Notes under the pieces: model-generated | Told to the model about the DNA's origin: nothing | Seen by the model: only the letters and a program-made list of their open reading frames with translations | Database searches by the model: none | Assembly (NCBI GenBank): GCA_964008355.1 | Contig: CAXGBD010000010.1 | Span: 1 to 28,962 of the forward strand | Direction of reading: 5' to 3' | From: DTSX01 sp964008355 | GTDB taxonomy: Bacteria > Pseudomonadota > Gammaproteobacteria > Steroidobacterales > UBA11654 | DNA: 28,962 bases | In this document: in pieces, positions 15,814 through 22,749 of the stretch | Layout: the number at the start of each line of letters is the position of its first letter | Numbering within the stretch: the first letter of the stretch is position 1 | Made by a program: the position numbers and the translations under genes

Positions 15814-15859
15814 TGGTGGACCCGGGAGGACTCAAACCTCCGACCAATGGATTATGAGT
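15814..15859 (-). pseudogene. 3' half of a CAU-anticodon tRNA (Ile2-like), probable att scar
   Basis: On the minus strand the sequence begins at the anticodon loop (ACTCATAAT, anticodon CAU) and runs through the variable region, a perfect T-stem (GGAGG/CCTCC), the acceptor 3' strand CGGGTCC and the discriminator A plus CCA. The TTGGTCG junction is closer to tRNA-Ile2 than to elongator tRNA-Met. The T-loop reads TTTGAGT instead of the usual TTCGAGT type. Upstream there is no D-arm, no matching 5' anticodon stem and no GGACCCG acceptor strand, so this is not a functional tRNA. A 3' tRNA fragment of this length is the usual footprint left by tyrosine-recombinase integration. Confidence 0.85.
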
Positions 15860-15929
15860 AAGAAGCGCCATCGATATGCAATGTGCCTTTGTCATCAAAC
15901 ATGGCATTCTCTGTATCGTTTATCCTCAT
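15852..15929 (-). pseudogene. Truncated ORF running into the tRNA fragment
   Basis: An ATG at 15929 with a good GGAG ribosome binding site (6-nt spacing) opens a 25-codon frame beginning MRINDTENAMFDDKGT. It ends at a TAA formed by the anticodon loop of the tRNA fragment. It starts 42 bp after the MetF-like gene stop, as the next gene of the same operon would. It looks like the 5' end of a longer gene cut off at the att junction. A genuine 25-residue peptide is possible but less likely. No family is recognised. Confidence 0.45.
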
Positions 15930-15971
15930 TGTTTTCTCCGATCTTATTATGCCTTTACACTTTTCAAGGGT

Positions 15972-16826
15972 TTACATTAGTTTTGAAATTGTCTCAGTAC
16001 GCCATTTTTCAGTTATTTCAATCTGGTTGAAACAAAATATATGGTATCCAGCAAGATTGGTGTTAGCAATATCTTTATACTCAGAAATACTTGTTACCAA
16101 TTTATCTGGATTATAGATACTTGATTTCATTAACTCTGCCGCAACTTGGGATTTTTTTCGCAAGAAACGCAGGGAGTTCCCGACACCTATTCTAAGAGAA
16201 GTTCTAAGAAGACGTCCTCGCTCAATGGCACCAGGCAATCCGACCCAAACAGGAAGATGGACGCCTTGTTGGTTAATCCGAACCAACCAGTCACCTAATA
16301 TATTTGCATCAAAACACATTTGCGTAACAATGTAATCTGCTAAATCTTTTTTCTTTTCAAGTGCTTCCATTAAGATTTTCTCGTTAACATCTGGGTGCCC
16401 CTCAGGATGCGCAGCAATTCCAATATTTTTTATATTATGACCAGATTTCTGCAAAGCTTTAAGAAGATCATAGGCATTATTAAACTCACCTATTGGTTCA
16501 GGTCGGTCGCCGCCAGGCACAAAAATACTCTCAATACTCAATGCATCGAGTCTTTTGACGATAGTTTCAAGATGTTTTTCCCCACTTACGCATTTCGCTG
16601 CAATATGCGGAATAACCTGAAAACCTTGTGCGATAAGTTTTTCGCTTAGCTCTATGGTTTCATCTACACCTTTTGTCGGCGAGCATGTAACAGCCACATG
16701 CGAATTTGGTTGAAGAGTCCCGAGCCTCTCTTCAATGCCTGGAATTGGAATAATTTCCATATAGGCGTTTTCCAGATCCTCTTGTATGCGCTTACCGACA
16801 GCTGCTGAAGGTTTGCTCGTGTTCAT
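15972..16826 (-). CDS. Methylenetetrahydrofolate reductase family protein (MetF-like)
   Basis: 284-residue flavin TIM-barrel enzyme of the MTHFR family, interconverting 5,10-methylene-THF and 5-methyl-THF. Visible family features are Glu24 (MEIIPIPG), VTCSPTKG, PHIAAKCVSGEKHLE, the flavin-site GGD (105-107), AAHPEGHP (138-145) and VTQMCFDA (167-174) with Gln169. It differs from housekeeping MetF in detail (for example MEIIPIP in place of FEFFPP) and belongs with the divergent copies found beside GcvT-fused dehydrogenases and MttB-like genes. A strong AGGAG site precedes the ATG. Its place after mttB-like and the flavoprotein suggests it processes methyl groups released from a methylated amine. 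It could be a second, pathway-specific copy. Confidence 0.88.
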   Translation of the reverse strand: MNTSKPSAAVGKRIQEDLENAYMEIIPIPGIEERLGTLQPNSHVAVTCSPTKGVDETIELSEKLIAQGFQVIPHIAAKCVSGEKHLETIVKRLDALSIESIFVPGGDRPEPIGEFNNAYDLLKALQKSGHNIKNIGIAAHPEGHPDVNEKILMEALEKKKDLADYIVTQMCFDANILGDWLVRINQQGVHLPVWVGLPGAIERGRLLRTSLRIGVGNSLRFLRKKSQVAAELMKSSIYNPDKLVTSISEYKDIANTNLAGYHIFCFNQIEITEKWRTETISKLM

Positions 16827-16946
16827 AATTTTCTCCTACCAAGCTGATTTTCTATACCTAAGAAAAGTATCTTATTTATTTTGTCTGTTTAATTTTTCCA
16901 GAAGTTTTAACGCCGTGATTTTGAAACTACTTCTTAATGATTTAAA

Positions 16947-18488
16947 TCAATAATCCCTATCTTCAAATTCAGATTTTCTCTTAGCTATAAACTCAAGTAA
17001 AGCTTCATCAATTGCAGGATCCAATTTTGGAGCTTCGTATTCTTTTAACATTGCTTTCCATTTTAAATTGGCGCGCATTGCACAGTCTAAACTTCCTTCT
17101 TCTTCCCATTGTTCAAAAGTTTTGTTATCAGCGAGTTCAGACCGATAAAAAGCAGATTCAAAATTAGCTTGTGTATGTGCCGCACCTAAAAAGTGACCGC
17201 CTGGACCAATCTCCCTGAAGGCATCCATTGCTTGAGCATTTTCAGATAATTCAACACCTTCAAGCATCACAGCAAGCATTCCCGCTTGATCTGCATCCAT
17301 TATAAATTTCTCATACCCCATAGAAAGACCGCCCTCAAGCCAGCCGGCTGTGTGCAGCATAAAATTGACTCCCGCTAAGGCAGAAGCTTGCATTGTATTA
17401 GCTGATTCATAAGCAGCTTGTGCATCTGGAATTTTTGATGCGCATAATCCACCACCACTTCGAAAGGGCACGCCTAATCGCCTAGCAAGCGCACCCACAA
17501 TCGTCATTACATGACCAGGCTCTGGAGTGCCAAATGTGGGGGCTCCTGATTGCATAGAAACTGCGCTTGCAAATGCCCCAAATATTACCGGAGCCCCTGG
17601 TTTTAGAAGTTGAATATAAGCCATGCCTGCAAGTGCTTCAGCAAGAATCTGTGTCACAGTACCGGCTATGGAAACTGGAGACATTGCTCCAGCCAGAATA
17701 AAGGGTGAAATCATTGTTGCTTGATTATGCTCAGCATAGACAGTGGCAGAACCAAGCATTGTGTCATCAAACGTTAAAGGTGAATTAACATTAATCAAGC
17801 TGGTTAAGACAGCATTTTCTTCGAGAAATTTTTCGCCAAAAACTAGCTTTGCCATTGACACAGTATCTTCAGCTCTTTCCGGATGTGTTACCGATCCCAT
17901 AAATGGTTTATCGCTGTATTTGATATGACTGTATATCATGTCAAAGTGACGTTTATTGACAGGTACATCAACTGGCTCACATATAGTTCCACCTGAGTGG
18001 TGAAGATTTGGGCTCATGTATGCTAATTTTACGAAATTTCTAAAATCTTCAATTGTTGCGTATCGCCGACCTTTATCTAAATCTCTAACAAATGGTGACC
18101 CATAAGCTGGAACAAGAACTGTTCTTCGCCCCCCAATAATAACATTATTAGCTGGATTCCTTGCGTGTTGTATATATTCTCTTGGGGCATTGGATTGAAT
18201 GATTTCTCGACAAAATCCTGGCGGAAAATGAACGCACTCATCATCAATATCTGCACCAGCATTCTTAAATAAATCTAGAGCTTTCGGGAAATCACGGAAC
18301 TCAATTCCAATTTCCTCAAGTAGAATATCGGCATTCTTTTCTATTAAAGCCAGTTCTTCCTCATTTAAAATTTCAAAATACGGAATATGGCGCTCAATAT
18401 ATGGTCGATATTTTCTTGCGCTTTGCTCTCTGGCTGCTATTTTATTTCTTCTTCCACCAGCTTGTCTTCGGTGTTTCCTTTCTGGCAT
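16947..18488 (-). CDS. MttB-superfamily methyltransferase, non-pyrrolysine type
   Basis: 513-residue member of the trimethylamine methyltransferase family (PF06253). The basic N-terminus KHRRQAGGRR is typical of aerobic marine members, followed by the TIM-barrel body with YGSPFVRDLDKGRR, NSPLTFDDTMLGSATVYA, SGAPTFGTPEPG and FREIGPGGHFLGAAHTQ. The frame is open throughout with no in-frame amber codon, so pyrrolysine is not used. Characterised non-Pyl relatives such as MtgB demethylate glycine betaine to a corrinoid protein, and others use proline betaine, carnitine or related amines. The substrate here is unknown. No corrinoid protein or RamA-like activator lies nearby. It follows the FAD-GcvT gene by 18 bp and precedes the MetF-like gene by 120 bp. 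Confidence 0.9.
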   Translation of the reverse strand: MPERKHRRQAGGRRNKIAAREQSARKYRPYIERHIPYFEILNEEELALIEKNADILLEEIGIEFRDFPKALDLFKNAGADIDDECVHFPPGFCREIIQSNAPREYIQHARNPANNVIIGGRRTVLVPAYGSPFVRDLDKGRRYATIEDFRNFVKLAYMSPNLHHSGGTICEPVDVPVNKRHFDMIYSHIKYSDKPFMGSVTHPERAEDTVSMAKLVFGEKFLEENAVLTSLINVNSPLTFDDTMLGSATVYAEHNQATMISPFILAGAMSPVSIAGTVTQILAEALAGMAYIQLLKPGAPVIFGAFASAVSMQSGAPTFGTPEPGHVMTIVGALARRLGVPFRSGGGLCASKIPDAQAAYESANTMQASALAGVNFMLHTAGWLEGGLSMGYEKFIMDADQAGMLAVMLEGVELSENAQAMDAFREIGPGGHFLGAAHTQANFESAFYRSELADNKTFEQWEEEGSLDCAMRANLKWKAMLKEYEAPKLDPAIDEALLEFIAKRKSEFEDRDY

Positions 18489-18506
18489 AAGTTTATCTTG
18501 CTCCAG

Positions 18507-21122
18507 TTAAGAACGAACCCTTTCATTATTAGGATCATAGAGAGAGCCCTTGCCAACTATCTGAACGGTCATGGGATAAATGCCATCACCGTTTTCGTTA
18601 AAGTACTCCAGCGACAGTGACTTTCCTGGTATTGCGATGTTTTTAGGCAGGTAACCCATGACTACGTGTTTTTTGATTGATGGGCAATACGACATGCTGG
18701 TACTGTAGGACCTGCGGCCTTTGCTATCTACCGGCACTTCGCCTGTATCAGTATCAATGATTGGTGAGATGCCGACCGGATAGCGTGAACCGCTACCCGA
18801 CACATTTAGGTTATCCAACGTCATGGTGCATAGAATTGCACTAGGCTCTTCTTCTCGATGAGCAAGGTGCGCTGCTTTACCATGGAAGTTCGCTGCTTTG
18901 ACCTTAGGTCTTTCAACAGCCGATTCACAAGCATTATATTCGGTCTCTAGATCTGCACCTTGAAGTCGAAAACTCTTTTCAAGGCGTCGACTGTTGGCGT
19001 AAGTTTCGATACCAACTGGCACAACTCCAACCTCAAGTAGAGAGTCATAAAGTGCTAGGCCCTCTTCACTGTCATTGTTCAAATAGATTTCCCAGCCGCT
19101 CTCTCCGACGTAGGAAATGCGTGCTGCCCAGACATTGATCGTTTTCCCGCCAGATAAATTGAGGGTCAGGTATTTTGCTGCAACAAAGGGAAAATTCTCG
19201 ATGCTGATTTCACTGGGATCAATAAAATGACCCAGGGCATCTCCTGCCCGAGGTCCCCATAATCCTAAAGTTGCTATATCGTGGGTCCGAATGTTGATGT
19301 CTGCTTCCAGTCCCAGATCATCCCGATAATTGCGCAAGCTCACCCAATCTCGGTTGCCATCGGCGCCACCGGTAACTATCCGATAACGATCTGTACCTAA
19401 GCGGGAGATGGTCAGGTCTGCATGGACACCACCATCCTCGTCCAGGAAATTAGTGTAGATGATTCGCCCTTCAGAGGTTTTGCCGCCAATCTTCGCCACG
19501 GAAAGATACTCCAACATACGTTCTGTATCTGAACCCTTGATGTCGATGATCGCAAAGTGCGATAGATTGATCATCCCAGCCGATTCACTCATGGCTAGAT
19601 GTTCTGCATTAGCGATTTCGTAGGGTACGTGGCGTCGATCCCATTCGTTTTCTCGAACCGGGACCTCCTGCAAATAATTATCGAGTTTTTGTCGATTGCT
19701 CTCATAGGCTAAGGCACGTTCCCAGCCGGCGACTTCGTTATCAAAATAGCCCCCAAGCTCTTTTTCCCTTGAATAAAAGGGACTGACGAATAGTTCTCTT
19801 TGGCTAATGTAGGGCTCTCTGGGGTGAACAGCAGGGGTATAAATGGTTTGTGCATTTTCAAAAGCTCGTGTTTTAACAAACGCTTTTTCTTTTTGTGCGG
19901 GATAAAATCTGGCAATGTCAAAAGAGTGCATGTCCACCTGAGTTTTGCCATTGACCATCTGTTCGGCACACAGCCTTGCACATCCAGGACCGTCCTTAAC
20001 CCACACAGCCTCACATAACCAAAAGCCTCTGACTTCGGGGCTTTCACCGATTAAAGAGCCAGCATCAGAAGTTACGGATAGCAGACCATTGAATGAACTT
20101 TTTTCATCCCAACCTAACTCATTAAGTATAGGTGTCGTTTCTAACGCTTTTTCTAGAGGTTCGGCGATTTCTTCAAGATCCAGGTATCTCATTGAGTCAG
20201 AGCCCATCGTCTTCTCGGGATTGCCAATATCTTCCGGGTCAACCAGTCGAGGTTCTTTATCCTCGTAAAATCCCCATTCAAGCATTCCCCCATGGAGCTT
20301 GCCTGTATCCCTGACGTAAGCTGAATTGCCTTGATCGCGAAGCAGTGGATAGACGAGAAAATCCTCTGCTCCCTGTGCTTGGGGGAGTGGGCCAAAAAAT
20401 AATAAAGGGTGCTCCACGGGCGAGAGTGGGACTGGAACGCCAGCCATCTCGCCGATTAAAGGTCCCCAGATTCCAGATGCAATTACAACTTTTTCAGTTT
20501 TAATTATTCCTTTATCCGTTTTTACTCCAGTAAGGCGTCCATTCTCAATCTCAAAGCCTACTGCTGGTGTGTTAGTGTATGTGGTCAGCGCACCTTTCTC
20601 TTTGGCGCTTTCTATGGCAAAACGCACCACGTCCTGTGAGCGGGGTGTTACTAGACCGGCATCTGGATCCCACATTGCGCCGCGTATTGATTCTTCTTCT
20701 AATAAAGGAAATTTTTCTTTGGCTTCAGACGCGGAAATTAGGCTGATGTTAGTTCCAAAGGCTTTGCCTGATGCAACCTTTCGTTTGAGTTCCTCCCAGC
20801 GTGCGTCGTCGTCTTTACGACAGATTTCTAGACCTCCTCTTTTTAAGAAGAAGCCATTGTCTTCATAAAAATTTCGGCTAAAGGCGGTCGTCCAGTTGCC
20901 TAGTTTGTCGTGAGTGGTGCTGTAGACAAAGTCCGAAGCGTGTGCAGTGGATCCAAGATCTGAAGGAATTACGGTAGATTTTTCCAACCCTACGATATTT
21001 TTTTGGCCGAGTTCTGTGAGCCAGTATGCGAGCATCGATCCGACGATGCCACCTACGCCCACAATGACTACTTGTGCATCTGTAGGGAATTTAGAGGATT
21101 GCATCGTCATAGTATCGATCAT
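18507..21122 (-). CDS. FAD-dependent oxidoreductase fused to GcvT (dimethylglycine/sarcosine dehydrogenase family)
   Basis: About 871 residues. The N-terminal DAO-type FAD domain has the Rossmann motif GVGGIVGS (from residue 22) and LGSTAHASDF, where His61 matches the His that covalently binds FAD in dimethylglycine dehydrogenases. FAO_M and GCV_T domains follow from about 370 to 780 (NLSHFAIIDIKGSD, IRTHDIATLGLWGPRA, ISYVGESGWEIYL), then a GCV_T_C barrel (YPVGISPIIDTDTGEVPVDSKG). Family members oxidise an N-methyl group and pass the formaldehyde to THF as methylene-THF. I chose ATG 21122; ATGs at 21110 and 21104 are also possible, and the TTG at 21149 would overlap the BCCT gene. The exact substrate (dimethylglycine, sarcosine or another N-methyl amine) is not settled. 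Its DNA looks visibly more GC-rich than its neighbours. Confidence 0.9.
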   Translation of the reverse strand: MIDTMTMQSSKFPTDAQVVIVGVGGIVGSMLAYWLTELGQKNIVGLEKSTVIPSDLGSTAHASDFVYSTTHDKLGNWTTAFSRNFYEDNGFFLKRGGLEICRKDDDARWEELKRKVASGKAFGTNISLISASEAKEKFPLLEEESIRGAMWDPDAGLVTPRSQDVVRFAIESAKEKGALTTYTNTPAVGFEIENGRLTGVKTDKGIIKTEKVVIASGIWGPLIGEMAGVPVPLSPVEHPLLFFGPLPQAQGAEDFLVYPLLRDQGNSAYVRDTGKLHGGMLEWGFYEDKEPRLVDPEDIGNPEKTMGSDSMRYLDLEEIAEPLEKALETTPILNELGWDEKSSFNGLLSVTSDAGSLIGESPEVRGFWLCEAVWVKDGPGCARLCAEQMVNGKTQVDMHSFDIARFYPAQKEKAFVKTRAFENAQTIYTPAVHPREPYISQRELFVSPFYSREKELGGYFDNEVAGWERALAYESNRQKLDNYLQEVPVRENEWDRRHVPYEIANAEHLAMSESAGMINLSHFAIIDIKGSDTERMLEYLSVAKIGGKTSEGRIIYTNFLDEDGGVHADLTISRLGTDRYRIVTGGADGNRDWVSLRNYRDDLGLEADINIRTHDIATLGLWGPRAGDALGHFIDPSEISIENFPFVAAKYLTLNLSGGKTINVWAARISYVGESGWEIYLNNDSEEGLALYDSLLEVGVVPVGIETYANSRRLEKSFRLQGADLETEYNACESAVERPKVKAANFHGKAAHLAHREEEPSAILCTMTLDNLNVSGSGSRYPVGISPIIDTDTGEVPVDSKGRRSYSTSMSYCPSIKKHVVMGYLPKNIAIPGKSLSLEYFNENGDGIYPMTVQIVGKGSLYDPNNERVRS

Positions 21123-21129
21123 CACACTA

Positions 21130-22632
21130 CTAGATTTTATTGGAATCAATCTTTAATTTTTTATATAAATTTCTTGCAGCAACAAATGCAATCATCGCAA
21201 AAGCTAGGCCAGTTACAATAACAGATGTCTGCAATGCCGATAATCCTCCACCCATCAAGAGAATAATAGCTATTATCCCAAGAGTTAGCGCCCAAACTAC
21301 CCTAGTAATTATTGCAGGATCACGGTGCAGGGAATCTGCTTGATTTGAAGAAGTCATCATAGCGGTTACTAGCGCACCCGAATCAGAGGAAGTTACAAAA
21401 AATGTAACAATATTGATTATAGAAAGACCCATTAAAAGAGTTGAACCAGGATACTGTTCTAAAAAAATGAAAAGTGATACTGAGATATCTTCATTAATGG
21501 CATTCGCTAGTGATCCAGCTGTCGTAAATTCTTGATAGATTGCTGCATTTCCAAACACACTCAACCATATGAAAACAAGCAATGAGGGTAAAAAAACAAC
21601 CCCAAGGATAAATTCCTTGATGGTTCTACCATAAGAAATTCTTGCTATAAAAAGACCTACAAAAGGTGACCATGCAAACCACCAACAGTAATAGAATAAT
21701 GTCCATGCATTTTGCCAGTCAGAGTCACTGTAGGCATTTACATTAGTTGATAGACTAATAAAATTTTGAATGTAAGACCCAACATTTTCTACAAATCCAT
21801 CCAGAATATATCCAGTAGGCCCAAATAAAAATATAGTTATCAAAAAACAACCACACAAAATCATATTGAATTGCGAGAGTCTTTTTATGCCGGCATTCAG
21901 ACCCAACACTACGCTTATAAGCCCTAATACAGTAATAAAGATAATAATCCAAACTGTCCCTAGGAAACTGGAATTTGCAATATCAAGATATTGAAGTCCT
22001 GTACTTATCTGAGTTGCTCCCAAACCCAATGATGTAGCTATGCCAAAGACTGTTGCGAGAATAGCAAATACATCAACTATCACTCGGCTCCAGGCACTCT
22101 CCAGTCCAGTATCTAAAAAGAATGAGCTGACTCTGAAAGGCCTTCCTAAATTAAATGCAAAATATGCAAAGCATAATCCTACGACACCGTAAATAGCCCA
22201 AGCGTGAAACCCCCAATGTAAAAATGTTAGATTCATTGATAAAGTAGCCCGCTCATTGAAAGAAACACCTTCTTCAAAGAGTGCCGATGAGCTGAGATGC
22301 GAAACAGGTTCTGCGACACTGTAAAATAATACTCCAATACCTAATCCAGCACTAAATAGCATAGCGATCCAGTTTATAAAATTAAATTCTGGTTTCGCAT
22401 CAGTTCCACCCAATCTAATTCCTCCAAACTTACTAATAGCTATCCATATACAAAAAATTAGAAAACCATTTGCACTTAAAATAATTAGCCATCCGAAGTT
22501 GTTAGCTATAAATGATTGTGTGCTATTAAAAAGATTGCTGGCAGTATCAAGGTTAACTAGGGTAACCCCTATAAAAGTTGAGATAAGAAATAGAGAAATG
22601 AAGAATCTCTTGTAATCTGTACTGTTAAACAT
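21130..22632 (-). CDS. BCCT-family betaine/carnitine/choline transporter
   Basis: 500-residue, 12-helix secondary transporter for quaternary ammonium compounds or related zwitterions. Signatures are the Gly-rich TM3 segment MLFSAGLGIGVLFYSVAEP, the aromatic TM8 box YYCWWFAWSPFVGLFIARIS and VTSSDSGALVTAMM. GLGIG resembles the Na+-coupled betaine class (GMGIG in BetP). The C-terminus is short, without a long osmosensing tail, which suggests nutrient uptake more than osmoregulation. It is the first gene of the minus-strand cluster and the flavoprotein starts 8 bp after its stop, so substrate supply to the demethylation enzymes is a natural inference. Confidence 0.93.
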   Translation of the reverse strand: MFNSTDYKRFFISLFLISTFIGVTLVNLDTASNLFNSTQSFIANNFGWLIILSANGFLIFCIWIAISKFGGIRLGGTDAKPEFNFINWIAMLFSAGLGIGVLFYSVAEPVSHLSSSALFEEGVSFNERATLSMNLTFLHWGFHAWAIYGVVGLCFAYFAFNLGRPFRVSSFFLDTGLESAWSRVIVDVFAILATVFGIATSLGLGATQISTGLQYLDIANSSFLGTVWIIIFITVLGLISVVLGLNAGIKRLSQFNMILCGCFLITIFLFGPTGYILDGFVENVGSYIQNFISLSTNVNAYSDSDWQNAWTLFYYCWWFAWSPFVGLFIARISYGRTIKEFILGVVFLPSLLVFIWLSVFGNAAIYQEFTTAGSLANAINEDISVSLFIFLEQYPGSTLLMGLSIINIVTFFVTSSDSGALVTAMMTSSNQADSLHRDPAIITRVVWALTLGIIAIILLMGGGLSALQTSVIVTGLAFAMIAFVAARNLYKKLKIDSNKI

Positions 22633-22643
22633 AATTAGTTAAA

Positions 22644-22672
22644 AGAACTCTTTTATAATTTTAATGAGTTCT
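22644..22672. promoter_or_regulatory. Inverted repeat in the BCCT/TonB-receptor divergent region
   Basis: AGAACTC (22644-22650) and GAGTTCT (22666-22672) form a perfect 7-bp inverted repeat separated by an AT-rich 15-bp spacer, a geometry suited to a dimeric regulator. It lies 12 bp upstream of the BCCT start, inside the 117-bp divergent gap. No regulator gene is beside it. Confidence 0.35.
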
Positions 22673-22680
22673 ATAAATTT

Positions 22681-22709
22681 AAGACAAAATATACTACACT
22701 TTATATAAT
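22681..22709 (+). promoter_or_regulatory. Promoter of the TonB-dependent receptor gene
   Basis: -35-like AAGACA (22681-22686), 17-bp spacer, perfect -10 TATAAT (22704-22709), about 40 bp before the ATG. A strong AGGGGGG-type ribosome binding site stands 7 bp before the start. Confidence 0.6.
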
Positions 22710-22749
22710 ATTTATCGGAAATTTACTTATTCTATTAGGGGGATAAAAA

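Noticed and set aside
15786..15971. A complete tRNA gene on the minus strand
   Set aside because: The anticodon loop, T-arm, acceptor 3' strand and CCA are present, but the upstream bases do not form the 5' anticodon stem, D-arm or GGACCCG acceptor strand. It is only a fragment.
16827..16946. Riboswitch or promoter in the 120-bp gap before the MetF-like gene
   Set aside because: I see only AT-rich sequence and a strong AGGAG ribosome binding site; no glycine, SAM or cobalamin riboswitch core is recognisable.
16947..18488. Pyrrolysine-containing MttB
   Set aside because: The 513-codon frame is uninterrupted with no amber codon to read through.
21123..21149. TTG start of the FAD-GcvT gene overlapping the BCCT stop
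   Set aside because: The ATG at 21122 avoids the overlap and still covers the whole FAD domain; the extra nine residues have no family similarity.
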